NCBI RefSeq assembly: GCF_001613265.1
Contig: NZ_BDCA01000005.1
Coordinates: forward strand, 186,001 to 250,000
Length of the DNA stretch: 64,000 nt
Origin: Nocardia vermiculata NBRC 100427
GTDB taxonomy: Bacteria; Actinomycetota; Actinomycetes; Mycobacteriales; Mycobacteriaceae
Direction of reading: 5' to 3'
Shown here piece after piece: positions 17,683 through 26,737 of the stretch. The position numbers and the translations under genes are program-made. Under the pieces are notes generated by a model that worked only from the letters and a program-made list of their open reading frames with translations, ran no database searches and was not told the DNA's origin. Each line of letters starts with the position of its first letter. The first letter of the stretch is position 1.

Positions 17683-18501
17683 ATGAGCGAATCGAACCCC
17701 GGCACGACAGGTATCGACACGACAGTCCACGGGGTGCACGTTGTCATCGATGGGGACGCGGCAGCACCGCCCTTGTTGCTCATCCACGGTTCGGGCGCAA
17801 CCGGTTCGACGTGGGCGCCGCTGGTGCCGTCGCTCGCCACCGCGTATCGGGTGATCACGATCGACCTTCCGGGATGCGGCCGATCCGAGCCGCCGTCCAC
17901 CTACGCTGTTCCCCAGCAGGCGGACCGGACAGCGGCAGTGTTGGACGAGCTCGGGTGCCGGAATCCGAAGGTGGTTGGTCACTCCAGCGGCGGGTATGTC
18001 GCTACCGCTCTCGTGGAGCGTCGTCCGGACCTGGTCGGCGAGCTGGTCCTGGTCGGTACGGGGCCGGGTCCCGCAGCGCTCTTGCCCGAGCCGGCAATCG
18101 TCAAGGCGCTCGCCTCGCCGCCCCTGGGCCCGCTCGTGTGGGCGATTCGTACCGACTCGATGATCCTGCGCGGACTGGCAGCGACTGCAGCGGCCCCGAT
18201 CACGGTGCCCGACGCAGCTGTGGCGGATCTGCGCAGGACGACCTATCGCGGGATCCGCGCAATTCTCGCCGCCAACATGGACTACATCGTCGCGGGGACT
18301 GTGCCCGAGCGTCTCCTCGCCGCCGGGAAGCCGCCTCTCGTGATCTTCGGGGATTCCGACCCTCGATGGGACCCGGCTTCGGCGCGCCAGTACGAGGCAG
18401 TGCCGGGGGCCGAACTCGAATACCTTCGCGGCGTCGGACATATGGCGATGCTCGAGGCCCCTGACGCCCTCGCTCGCTCGATTCTCGACTACACACGTTA
18501 G
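17683..18501 (+). CDS. Alpha/beta-hydrolase fold protein
   Basis: 272-residue hydrolase. The oxyanion region is LLIHGSGATG near residue 30, the nucleophile elbow is GHSSGG near residue 100, the acid is in FGDSDPRW, and the catalytic His is in GVGHMAMLE near the C-terminus. The full catalytic triad is thus visible. The start ATG at 17683 was chosen over an earlier in-frame codon at 17641. Substrate could be an ester, lactone or C-C bond; neighbours give no clue. Confidence 0.85.
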   Translation: MSESNPGTTGIDTTVHGVHVVIDGDAAAPPLLLIHGSGATGSTWAPLVPSLATAYRVITIDLPGCGRSEPPSTYAVPQQADRTAAVLDELGCRNPKVVGHSSGGYVATALVERRPDLVGELVLVGTGPGPAALLPEPAIVKALASPPLGPLVWAIRTDSMILRGLAATAAAPITVPDAAVADLRRTTYRGIRAILAANMDYIVAGTVPERLLAAGKPPLVIFGDSDPRWDPASARQYEAVPGAELEYLRGVGHMAMLEAPDALARSILDYTR

Positions 18502-18612
18502 TTACGGGCTTCAGGTCGGTGGCGATCGTGCGTACGGCGTTCACTGCCGGGGCGACCGCAAGGCTGGTGAAACATCCCTCGGCCATGGCCCGGTGGGCGT
18601 CCGCGGCCCCAC

Positions 18613-19533
18613 TCACCGGTCGCCGCCGGAGACGATGGTTTTCCCGCTCGCTCGGTTGGCCGGTTGCAGCGCCTCCGCGGCTTCCGACAACGGCCGCACC
18701 GCACCCACCGCCGGTGTGAGTCGGCCGTCGCGGACGCGCTGGACGAGATCGGCGAGACGCACCCGGTCGGGTTCCACGACGAAGAAGACCGTCCGGCCGT
18801 CCGCGGGCCGAATATCGGTCGGGAGTGCGATGGTGACGAGCGTGCCGCCCGGGCGGACCAGTGCGGCGGACGGTTCCAGGAACTCACCGCCGAGCACGTC
18901 GAAGACCACATCGACACTGCCCGCGTCGGCGAGTTTCTCCGTCTCCAGATCGATGAAGGCATCGACGCCCAGTTCTGCCGCCCGGCGGCGGCTCGAGCTG
19001 CGGCCGGTGCCGATCACGTAGGCACCGGCTTGCCGGGCGAGTTGCGCGGCTACCGATCCCACAGCTCCGGTGACGCCGTGCACGAGCACGCTATGACCTG
19101 CGCTCAGATGTCCGTGATCGAACAGCCCCTGCCAGGCGGTCAAGCCGGCGATCGGGAGTGCCGCAGCGGTGACGTGGTCCACGTCGGCGGGCAGCGGCGC
19201 CAGATTGCGGGCCTCGACGGCGACGTATTCGGCGAGGGCGCCGTCGCGGGCCCAGTCCGCCATTCCGAACACTCGCTGTCCGATGCTCAGCCCGGTGGTG
19301 CCGAATCCGAGCTCGGTGACGACACCGGACAGCTCGTGCCCGGGGATGCTCGGTGTGCGGTCGCGCCCGGCGCGATCGGTCCAGGTCGCCGGCCAGTCCA
19401 GTTCGCCCGGCGTGAAACCGGCGGCGTGGACGCGCACGATGACGTCGTTCTCCGCTGCATGGGGATAGGGCCGGTCGGCCGAGTGCAGCCCGGCGAGGCC
19501 GGCGGCCCGATCGAGAACTACGACGGCTTGCAT
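18613..19533 (-). CDS. Zinc-independent MDR oxidoreductase (quinone-reductase-like)
   Basis: 306-residue medium-chain reductase. The N-terminal domain has GFTPGELDW and PGHELSGVV. The cofactor fold has the nucleotide motif VHGVTGAVGSVAAQLA. The Cys ligands of zinc alcohol dehydrogenases are absent, so it belongs with NADPH:quinone oxidoreductases. It is divergent from the SDR-P450-glycosyltransferase genes across 284 bases, but a shared role is not shown. Confidence 0.85.
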   Translation of the reverse strand: MQAVVVLDRAAGLAGLHSADRPYPHAAENDVIVRVHAAGFTPGELDWPATWTDRAGRDRTPSIPGHELSGVVTELGFGTTGLSIGQRVFGMADWARDGALAEYVAVEARNLAPLPADVDHVTAAALPIAGLTAWQGLFDHGHLSAGHSVLVHGVTGAVGSVAAQLARQAGAYVIGTGRSSSRRRAAELGVDAFIDLETEKLADAGSVDVVFDVLGGEFLEPSAALVRPGGTLVTIALPTDIRPADGRTVFFVVEPDRVRLADLVQRVRDGRLTPAVGAVRPLSEAAEALQPANRASGKTIVSGGDR

Positions 19534-19817
19534 GTCTCGCTCCTCATGGTCGATGCGGCGCTACCCCGGATCGGTCCAGCGGATCGGAGCAGCAGGGTCG
19601 GTGACGGGTTCGGACTTCGAAGCGTATGCCGCACGGCGCACATCCAGCGGGATTGTGTCCGGGTGTACCACGTGTCGGCTCTCCTCGAGCGTTCACCAGC
19701 TGCTTCCCGCCTGCCGCAGGCGGGAAGCGCGTGCCGCCGAAAGCTGTTCTCGCGTGCTAATGTTCGCCCGCTTCGAACCCATCGACCAACGCTACAATCT
19801 CGAAAAAGGAGCCTACA
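19534..19817. other. Divergent intergenic region
   Basis: 284 bases between the MDR oxidoreductase (minus) and the SDR gene (plus), holding both promoters. The strongest structure is the near-perfect hairpin at 19702-19728. AAGGAG just before 19818 sets the SDR start. Confidence 0.5.
19702..19728 (+). repeat. 12-bp perfect inverted repeat
   Basis: GCTTCCCGCCTG and its complement flank the loop CCG. Neither neighbouring gene ends here, so this is not an ordinary gene terminator. It may act in the leader of the SDR gene or be left from a lost gene. Confidence 0.6.
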
Positions 19818-20585
19818 GTGGCTGATTCGTTGCTAGCCGGGAAGAGCGTCGTCGTCACGGGAGCGGCACAGGGGATCGGTGCGGCAACCGCACAGCGCAT
19901 TGCCGAGTACGGCGGCAGTGTGGTCGTCGCCGATATCGACGTGGACGGCGGGAACGAGACGGTTGCCAGGATCACCGACGGCGGCGGCGATGCGTTCTTC
20001 GTTCGCGCCGATGTGACCGCTGCGACCGACCTGCAGGCTCTGGTCCAGGCAGCGGTGGACCGATTCGGCCGACTGGACGGCGCGGTGAACAACGCCGGCA
20101 TCGAAGAGCAGGGGGTGGCGTTGCACGAGAGTTCGGAACAGGCGTGGGACACCCTGCATGCGGTGAACCTCAAAGGTGTCTGGCTGTCCATGAAGTACGA
20201 AATCCAGCAGATGCTCACCCAGGGCAGCGGCGCGATCGTCAACACCGCTTCGGTAGCCGGTTTGGTCGGTCTTCCGCTGGGCATCGCGTCGTACTCGGCG
20301 GCCAAGGGCGGGGTGGTGGCGCTGACGCGCACCGCGGCGATCGAGTATGCGACACAGGGGATTCGGGTCAACGCCGTTTGTCCAGGGGTGGTCCGCACCG
20401 CGATGCTGGATCATGCGATCAACGCCGGGATGTTCACCGAGTCCGAGGCCGCTGCCTTGCATCCCACCGGAATCCTGCTGACACCACAGGATGTGGCCGA
20501 GAGCATCGTCTGGCTGTTGTCGGATGCGTCCGCCGGCTCGACGGGCCAGGCGATCGCGCTCGACCACGGCATGTCGGCCGGCTGA
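19818..20585 (+). CDS. SDR-family oxidoreductase (FabG-like)
   Basis: 255-residue classical SDR. TGAAQGIG is the cofactor loop, VNNAGIEEQG follows, the catalytic Ser is in NTASVAGL and the Tyr-Lys in SYSAAKGG. The C-terminus ends LDHGMSAG, as in many hydroxysteroid or alcohol dehydrogenases. The GTG at 19818 has a strong AAGGAG. The P450 gene starts directly at 20586 with no gap, so the two enzymes are probably co-translated and may act in sequence on one molecule. Confidence 0.9.
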   Translation: MADSLLAGKSVVVTGAAQGIGAATAQRIAEYGGSVVVADIDVDGGNETVARITDGGGDAFFVRADVTAATDLQALVQAAVDRFGRLDGAVNNAGIEEQGVALHESSEQAWDTLHAVNLKGVWLSMKYEIQQMLTQGSGAIVNTASVAGLVGLPLGIASYSAAKGGVVALTRTAAIEYATQGIRVNAVCPGVVRTAMLDHAINAGMFTESEAAALHPTGILLTPQDVAESIVWLLSDASAGSTGQAIALDHGMSAG

Positions 20586-21833
20586 ATGAGTACGCCGAAC
20601 GTGAATGTTTCCTCCTGTCCGGTCGCCCATGGTTCTCCGGTCGTCTCCGACGAGCCGCGGGTACCGCTTTTCACGCCGGAATTCTCCTCGGATCCACACC
20701 TCGTCTACCGTGAAATGCGACAACGATACGGCTCTTTGGTGCCGATCGAGCTGGCGCCGGGGGTACCGGCCACCTTGGTGATCGGCTATCGGACCGCGCT
20801 GCGGATTCTCAACGATCCCGAGCACTTCCCCGCCGATCCGCGCACCTGGCAACAGGATATTCCGGCCGAGTGCCCGGTGTTGCCGATCATGGAGTGGCGT
20901 CCCACCGCGAGTAGGAGTTCCGGGCCCGACTTCGAACGCTACCGGCGGGCTGTCACCGCCAGTATCAACGAGGTTGATCTGTATGCGTTCCATACCACTG
21001 TGGAGCGGATTGCCATTCCCCTGATCAACTCCTTCTGTCAGGCCGGCACCGCGGATCTCATCGGCCAGTACGCATTTCCGCTGACGTTCGCGGTGGTCAA
21101 TGCACTGCTGGGGTGCCCGCCGGAGATCGGGCAACGGGTGGCCGGTGGCATGGCCGCCATGTTCGAGGGAATCGATGCCGAACAAGGCAATCAAGCCATC
21201 AACGAGGCATTGCAGCATCTGGTGGCCCACAAACAGGCCGACTCCGGCAACGACGTCACGTCCCGGCTGCTGCAACATCCGGCCGGCCTCGACGAGACCG
21301 AAATGGTCAGTCATCTGGCCAGTTTGTACGGCGCAGGCATCGAGCTGCAGCAGAACCTGATCGTCAACACGCTGCTGCTGATCTTCACCGACGACCGCTT
21401 CGGCGGACATGTCATGGGCGGGAGCATGTCCACTCGCGACGCCCTCGACGAGGTCTTGTTCGACGACCCACCGGTGGCGAATCTGCTGATGACCTACCCT
21501 CGCCAACCGATCCTGATCGAGGACGTCTGGCTGCCCGCACATCAGCCGGTGCTGGTGAGCATGGCTGCCTGCAACAACGATCCCGCGATCCGGGCCGCCG
21601 ACCACACCGGCAACCGCTCGCATCTGGCGTGGGGCGTCGGGCCCCGCGCGTGTCCGGCGCAGTCGCTGGCCTACCTGGTGGCGCAGGACGCCATCGACCA
21701 GCTGCTCGATGCACTGCCCGAGATGCGCCCGGCGATGCCGGACGGCACCCCGGTGTGGCGCCCCGGGCCGTTTCACCGGGCTTTGACGGCGCTGCCGGTC
21801 ACATTCCCGCCGGCTCCGGTCAACACGTTCTGA
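20586..21833 (+). CDS. Atypical cytochrome P450 lacking the ExxR motif
   Basis: 415-residue soluble P450. The haem loop near residue 356 reads HLAWGVGPRACPA; the Cys ligand is kept but the usual His is Arg. The K-helix ExxR is replaced by EVLF near residues 289-292. The I-helix near residue 250 reads AGIELQ, without the Thr normally used in oxygen activation. CYP157-type P450s of streptomycetes are known to lack ExxR, so this may be a related branch. It may still hold haem but could have altered or no monooxygenase activity. It is coupled to the upstream SDR and followed by a glycosyltransferase. Confidence 0.85.
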   Translation: MSTPNVNVSSCPVAHGSPVVSDEPRVPLFTPEFSSDPHLVYREMRQRYGSLVPIELAPGVPATLVIGYRTALRILNDPEHFPADPRTWQQDIPAECPVLPIMEWRPTASRSSGPDFERYRRAVTASINEVDLYAFHTTVERIAIPLINSFCQAGTADLIGQYAFPLTFAVVNALLGCPPEIGQRVAGGMAAMFEGIDAEQGNQAINEALQHLVAHKQADSGNDVTSRLLQHPAGLDETEMVSHLASLYGAGIELQQNLIVNTLLLIFTDDRFGGHVMGGSMSTRDALDEVLFDDPPVANLLMTYPRQPILIEDVWLPAHQPVLVSMAACNNDPAIRAADHTGNRSHLAWGVGPRACPAQSLAYLVAQDAIDQLLDALPEMRPAMPDGTPVWRPGPFHRALTALPVTFPPAPVNTF

Positions 21834-21928
21834 TCGTCGACTTGCGGTGCCGTAGGGTGAATTCGATTGCACTGCAAGCTCAACCAGATCGAACCGGCGC
21901 CGATGCCGGCGACGATGAACGGGTGCCC

Positions 21929-23077
21929 ATGAAACTGTTGTTCAGCGCGACTCCTGCCTTCGGCCACATCCTGCCCTTGGTTCCGCTCATGCAGGCAGCG
22001 GTCGATACCGGGCATGCCGTCGGGTTGGTGACGAGCGGCGGCTTCAGGGACGTGATCGCTCCGGAACTTCCACCGGAGGTGGAATTCCTTGCTGCGGGTG
22101 TGATGCCGGACGAATTCTCCGAGGAGGCGGCCCGGCGCACCGGCGCGGATGTGTTCCATCCGACGCCCGCGGTGATCGGTGAGATCTTCGGTGGTGCCCG
22201 GGTCGACCTCGCCGTCGCGGACAGCATCGATCGGGCCGCCGAATGGGGTGCGGAGCTGGTCGTCGCCGAGCCGTTCGACGCGGTGGGGCCGATGATCGCC
22301 GCTCGGCTGGGGATCGAATGGCATCGTGCGGGTCTCGGTCCGGCGCTGCCCGCGGTGATCACCGACGAGATCGATCGTGCTGCTGCGGGTCGGTACGACC
22401 GGGTGCAGCTTCGCGAGGTCGCGGCGGCCGCGAGCTATATCGACCCGTGCCCACCGGGGCTGCAGGACCCCGACTGGTCGCCAGGTACCACAGTCCGGCC
22501 GGTCCGGGCCCGAGCACACCGGAGGCCGACCGACGTCGCACTCGATCTGCCCGGCTTCGATGCCGATGACGCACCCACCGTGCTGGTCACCTTCGGCACC
22601 ATCTTCTCGGACCCGGACACCCTCACCGCGGCCGTGGCGGCGGTCGCTGAGACCGGCGCCCACGTGATCGCGACCCTGGGCTCCTCGCTGCGACACCCCA
22701 CCGCTCGCCCGGACGGCGAACAGGAGTCCGGGCCGGACGGTGCGCGGGTGCTGTACGTGCCCTTCGTCCCGCTCGAGCAGTTGCTCGAGCGTGCGGATCT
22801 GGTGGTCGGGGCCGGCGGTGTGGGCACCATTCTCGGCGCCATGGCACACGGTCTGCCCATGGTGCTGTGGCCGCAGGGCGCCGACCAGCCCATCAATGCC
22901 GCGCGCGCCGCCGCATCAGGAACCTCGATCACGGTCGACGCGGCAGCAGGGATCGCACCCGCTGTCGCTGCGGCGCTCGAGGACGGCCGATACCGCCGTC
23001 GGGCCCGCGAGGTGGCCGCCGAGATCGCCGACCGCCCCCGGCCCGAGACGGTGATCGCCGAACTCACGAACCGGTAG
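21929..23077 (+). CDS. GT1-family (MGT/UGT-like) glycosyltransferase
   Basis: 382-residue glycosyltransferase of the GT-B fold. The N-terminus SATPAFGHILPLVPL is the acceptor-domain signature. The C-terminal donor motif includes GAGGVGTILGAMAHGLPMV and QGADQPINAARAA. Such enzymes add sugars to small lipophilic molecules such as macrolides, phenols or sterols. The ATG at 21929 is the best start. It lies 95 bases behind the P450, so an SDR-P450-GT tailoring set is plausible. It converges on the FAD gene at 23114. Confidence 0.85.
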   Translation: MKLLFSATPAFGHILPLVPLMQAAVDTGHAVGLVTSGGFRDVIAPELPPEVEFLAAGVMPDEFSEEAARRTGADVFHPTPAVIGEIFGGARVDLAVADSIDRAAEWGAELVVAEPFDAVGPMIAARLGIEWHRAGLGPALPAVITDEIDRAAAGRYDRVQLREVAAAASYIDPCPPGLQDPDWSPGTTVRPVRARAHRRPTDVALDLPGFDADDAPTVLVTFGTIFSDPDTLTAAVAAVAETGAHVIATLGSSLRHPTARPDGEQESGPDGARVLYVPFVPLEQLLERADLVVGAGGVGTILGAMAHGLPMVLWPQGADQPINAARAAASGTSITVDAAAGIAPAVAAALEDGRYRRRAREVAAEIADRPRPETVIAELTNR

Positions 23078-23113
23078 CGCGCGGCGGTGGTCATGCCGTG
23101 CGGGCGGCGGTGA

Positions 23114-24562
23114 TCATGCCCTGCGGGCGGCGTCGCGCCCGGCGACACGTCCGAATGCCAGGGCGTCACCGATGTGGAATCCGCCGTCCTTGCACCAGCT
23201 GTAGGTGGAGCTGATTTCACCGGCGGCGTAGAGGCCGGGGATCACCGCACCGTGTGTGTCGAGAACACGTGCCCGTCCGTCACGACGTGGTCCGCCGTTG
23301 GTCCACCCCAGCAGCGGCGTGACCCGCAGTGCATAGAAGGGGCCTTGCCGTAGCGGGCCGAGCTGTTCCGGGGCGCGGCCGAAGTGTTCGTCGGTCCCTT
23401 GCGCACATGCGGCGTTGTACCCATCGACGGTGCGCTGCAGCGTCGATGTGTCGAGGCCGATCGTTTCGGCCAGTTCGGCGATCGAGTCCGCACGCTCGAT
23501 CAGTCCGCGATCGATTTCGGCACTGTTGTCCGCACTCCAGCGTGACCCGTTCATGAGCAGGTTCCAGCCCACCGGCAGGACATCGGGTGCCGGGCTCAAC
23601 GGTCCGGCGGTCCGCATCTGTTCATCGAAGATCAGGTGGAAGGGTTGCAGCGGGAACAGTTCGTAGGAGCCGCCGCGGAGGATATGTCCGTGACACGGCG
23701 AGGTGGTCTCGTCGATGAACCGGCGGCCGTCGGCGTCCACCCACAGATAGTTGTGTGCGTTCCACAACGCCAGGTAGTTGCCGTTGCCGTCATCACCGCG
23801 AACTCCGGTGATGCTCATCATATTTCCCATATGCCACAGGTCGGCGCCCACGGCCTGGGCCATCCGGTGGCCGTCGCCGGTCGCGGCGGGTGACCCCCAC
23901 AGCACGTGATCGGTGACGCGCAGGTAGTCGCGCACCATGCCGGTATCGGCCTGGAAGCCGCCGGTGGCGAGGACGACGCCGCCCCGTGCCCCGATGCGCT
24001 GCGGACCGTCCGCACCGGCGACCTCGACGCCGACCACTGCGCTGCCCTCGACGATCAGGCCGGTGGCGGCGGTCTCGTACCGGGTTTCGATATTCCGATC
24101 GGTCAATGCCGCCCGCAGAAAGCCGTGCAGCAGACCGTTTCCCATGTGCCCGGCGATCGTGTCCATTCCGGCGTAACAGTCGCTGCCCTCGACCGCGTGG
24201 TATTCGGGTTCGGTGTGGTAGTCGCCGCTCATGGCGACCTCGGCTCCCAGCTCCCGCAACCAGGTCGACACCTCGGCGGTCTCGGTGGCCCACGCGTCGA
24301 CGACGTCCTCGGCGACCGGAAAGGGACCGTTCAGGGCGCGCAAGAAGATTCGCGCCCGCTCGGGATCACGATTGACCCACCAGCCGCCACCGGATACGCG
24401 GGTATTGCCACCCGCCGTGGCCTCGTCACACTTGTCGACCACGAGAATGTCGCCGCCGACCTGATGCGCGGCCAGGGCCGCAGCCGCACCCGCCGCACCC
24501 GACCCCACGACGACGACGTCGAATTCCTCGTCGAAACCCTGTCCGACCTCGCGCGAACTCAC
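23114..24562 (-). CDS. FAD-dependent oxidoreductase, KstD/fumarate-reductase superfamily
   Basis: 482-residue flavoprotein. The FAD-binding start is VVVVGSGAAGAAAALAA (about residues 16-32), followed by GGNTRVSGGGWW. The second FAD region is GVVLATGGFQAD, and the C-terminus has PGLYAAGEI before DGGFHIGDALAFG. Members reduce or desaturate C-C bonds in steroids, short acids or related molecules. The gene is 12 bases downstream of the KstD-like gene and in the same operon, which suggests related substrates. The exact reaction is unknown. Confidence 0.85.
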   Translation of the reverse strand: MSSREVGQGFDEEFDVVVVGSGAAGAAAALAAHQVGGDILVVDKCDEATAGGNTRVSGGGWWVNRDPERARIFLRALNGPFPVAEDVVDAWATETAEVSTWLRELGAEVAMSGDYHTEPEYHAVEGSDCYAGMDTIAGHMGNGLLHGFLRAALTDRNIETRYETAATGLIVEGSAVVGVEVAGADGPQRIGARGGVVLATGGFQADTGMVRDYLRVTDHVLWGSPAATGDGHRMAQAVGADLWHMGNMMSITGVRGDDGNGNYLALWNAHNYLWVDADGRRFIDETTSPCHGHILRGGSYELFPLQPFHLIFDEQMRTAGPLSPAPDVLPVGWNLLMNGSRWSADNSAEIDRGLIERADSIAELAETIGLDTSTLQRTVDGYNAACAQGTDEHFGRAPEQLGPLRQGPFYALRVTPLLGWTNGGPRRDGRARVLDTHGAVIPGLYAAGEISSTYSWCKDGGFHIGDALAFGRVAGRDAARRA

Positions 24563-24574
24563 GGTGCAAAATCC

Positions 24575-26116
24575 TCACTTTCCGCGGCCGAGGATGTCCA
24601 GCACCGCGAGGTGGCTGAACAGCATCGACGCGCCGATCGGATTGCCGCCACCGGGGTAGACGGTGCCGCTGACCGCGGCCATGGTGTTACCCGCGGCGTA
24701 CAGCCCGGCGATGGGCGACCCGGCGTGGTCGAGTACGCGGGCGTTGCGGTCGGTGCGCAGACCACCCTTGGTGCCGAGATCGGACAGCCCGAATGCCGCC
24801 GCGTGGAACGGTGCCCGGTCGATGGGGACCAGCGGCGACTGCCCCGGAGTGAAGGCGCGGTCGTAGGCTTCTTCGCCGCGGCCGAAATCGGTGTCGGCGC
24901 CCGCCGCGACCATGGCGTTGAACCGCGCCACGGTGGCGGTGAGATCCGCGGCCGGGACACCGATCGCTGCCGCCAGTTCGTCGAGCGTATCTGCGGTATG
25001 CCAGAGCCCGGCAGCCTCGTATTTCTCGGGTTCGACCATCGACACGTTCGTCGCCTGGATCGGTGGGACGACACCGTCGCGGTCGTCGTAGATCATCCAG
25101 AACGGCAGGGTCAGGCTGCCGTCGCGGAGCCGTTCGATGGCGGCGCGGCCGAGCCGGTCGTAGGGTGCGGATTCGTTGACGAATCGTTTGCCGTCGGGCC
25201 CGACGAAGATGCCGCCGGTGAAGCACAGGGCGAACGCGGAGCGACCGTCGGGGTGGGTGAGTCCGGGTGACCACCAGGCTTGATCCATGAGGTCGACATC
25301 ACCACCGGCGGCGATACCGGCCTGATGCGCGCGCCCCTGGTTTCCGGGCGGCCCCATCGTGTCCCGGGCCTGGCCGGGTACGCCGTAGTGCCGGCGCAAC
25401 TCGTCGTTGCCTTCGAATCCGCCCGCGGCCAGGAGCACACCGCGCCGGGCCCGGATCGTGACCGTCCCGGTGGGCTTCTCGATCACGGCGCCGACGACGG
25501 TGCCCTCCTCGACCACGAGTTCGACGAGGGCGGCGTTGCGGTGCAAACGCACCTCGGGGTAGGTCGACAGTGCCTTCAGGAAGCGACCGATCAGCGCTCG
25601 GCCACCGATCAGGGTGTCGGTAGGTTCGGCTCCCAAGCGGTCGGTGTCCAGTGTGCCGCGCAACTGGTCGTGCAGTTCGCCGAGCTCGGCCGCCGGCAGC
25701 GGCGCGGGTACGACGTGCCGCATACCGTCGTTGCGCGCCTTGGGTGCCGATCCGAAATAGTCCGGCCACGGGTAGGCCTGGAACTCGAAATGGTCGTCGC
25801 TTTCGAGGTATTCGATGAGCTCGCGCCCGCGGTGGACATAGGTTTCCTGGAGATCGGCCGGGGTGCGGTCACCGACCACCGCGCGGAAATAGGTCAGCGC
25901 GTCCTCGAGCGTGTCGTTCGCGCCGGCACGTTCCAGAACCGGGTTGCAGGGGTACCAGGCGCCACCGCCACCCGAATATGCCGTCGTCCCACCGAATTTG
26001 TCGGTCGCCTCCACCACGGCCACCGAAAGCCCCTCCCGGGCAGCGGTGTAGGCCCCGGCCAGGCCACCACCCGACCCTGCCACCAGAACATCCACTTCGT
26101 CATCGAAGTTCACCAC
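24575..26116 (-). CDS. 3-ketosteroid delta1-dehydrogenase-like flavoprotein
   Basis: 513-residue flavoprotein, the usual KstD length. FAD-binding begins VDVLVAGSGGGLAGAYTAA, then GGTTAYSGGGGAWYP. LLAAGGFEGNDELRR and PIAGLYAAGNTMAA mark the second FAD region. The C-terminal TVYPGGGNPIGASM corresponds to the catalytic Tyr/Gly region of KstD enzymes. KstD introduces the 1,2 double bond in ring A of 3-ketosteroids. KshA, its partner in ring opening, is encoded at 30479. A related delta4-dehydrogenase or another enone substrate cannot be excluded. Confidence 0.8.
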   Translation of the reverse strand: MVNFDDEVDVLVAGSGGGLAGAYTAAREGLSVAVVEATDKFGGTTAYSGGGGAWYPCNPVLERAGANDTLEDALTYFRAVVGDRTPADLQETYVHRGRELIEYLESDDHFEFQAYPWPDYFGSAPKARNDGMRHVVPAPLPAAELGELHDQLRGTLDTDRLGAEPTDTLIGGRALIGRFLKALSTYPEVRLHRNAALVELVVEEGTVVGAVIEKPTGTVTIRARRGVLLAAGGFEGNDELRRHYGVPGQARDTMGPPGNQGRAHQAGIAAGGDVDLMDQAWWSPGLTHPDGRSAFALCFTGGIFVGPDGKRFVNESAPYDRLGRAAIERLRDGSLTLPFWMIYDDRDGVVPPIQATNVSMVEPEKYEAAGLWHTADTLDELAAAIGVPAADLTATVARFNAMVAAGADTDFGRGEEAYDRAFTPGQSPLVPIDRAPFHAAAFGLSDLGTKGGLRTDRNARVLDHAGSPIAGLYAAGNTMAAVSGTVYPGGGNPIGASMLFSHLAVLDILGRGK

Positions 26117-26191
26117 TGCTCCACCGCCTCCTTGCGCTGCATACTCGTGCCGAGCTGACGGTAAGTCCGGTTCCGGGCCCGGCCAACGCCC

Positions 26192-26209
26192 CTTCCCGTT
26201 GACCGGAAG
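26192..26209 (-). promoter_or_regulatory. Operator-like imperfect palindrome upstream of the KstD-like gene
   Basis: CTTCCCGTTGACCGGAAG lies about 75 bases upstream of the KstD-like start. It resembles the perfect palindrome at 26823-26839, with the arms TTCC and GGAA and a GTT core, though the spacing differs by one base. Confidence 0.4.
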
Positions 26210-26251
26210 GCCGGCCCGGAATTCCCGAAGTCGTCCGCCGCGAACAGGTGA

Positions 26252-26737
26252 TCAGCGGTCGGCGCGAGCGAGGAGTTCGCGGGCGGCCGCGCTGCCGTCG
26301 AGGACCCGGGCGGTGCGGCGCCGGATGAGCCATCTGCCGTCGATGCGTGCGAGTTCGAAACGGTTGGCGGTGACGCGCCAGACCCGGAAGGAGTCTTCGT
26401 CGAGGTTGCGGCGCAACAGCAGTGAGTGACAGGTCGCCACCGCGGTATCGCCGTCGACCCGGATGTGGACGGGATCCAGCAGGTGCCCGCATCCCTCGTT
26501 GATGAAGTCCTGGTGCGGTGGGGTGCGCACCATGTCGGTGATCGCGTCGCGCCCCTCCATCACCCGGATATCGATGTCGTACACGGCATCGTCGGCCCAC
26601 AGCCGGGCGACGGCGTCGGCGTCGCCGGCGTCGACGGCGGGACCGTAGGCGGTCAGTACCTCCTGGATCGCGGCCTTGTCCTCCAGTGCCTGTACTCGAT
26701 CGAGCAGGGCAGCCACCACATCTGCGGTCTCGGTCAT
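26252..26737 (-). CDS. NTF2-like (SnoaL/KSI-fold) protein
   Basis: 161-residue protein of the NTF2-like superfamily. It has the common SnoaL_4 pattern: EDKAAIQEVLTAYGPAVDAGDADAVARLWADD near the N-terminus, then the beta strands with GRDAI, and the C-terminal RFELARIDGRWLI. The fold includes ketosteroid isomerases and steroid or polyketide hydratases, and non-catalytic binders. It heads the minus-strand operon with the two flavoproteins, so action on a steroid-like ketone is plausible but not proven. Confidence 0.75.
   Translation of the reverse strand: MTETADVVAALLDRVQALEDKAAIQEVLTAYGPAVDAGDADAVARLWADDAVYDIDIRVMEGRDAITDMVRTPPHQDFINEGCGHLLDPVHIRVDGDTAVATCHSLLLRRNLDEDSFRVWRVTANRFELARIDGRWLIRRRTARVLDGSAAARELLARADR

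Noticed and set aside
19833..21872. 679-codon open frame on the minus strand
   Set aside because: It runs antisense through the SDR and P450 genes, which have clear motifs. Long antisense frames are common in GC-rich DNA.
23906..25270. 454-codon plus-strand frame
   Set aside because: Antisense to the two flavoprotein genes, whose FAD motifs are clear.
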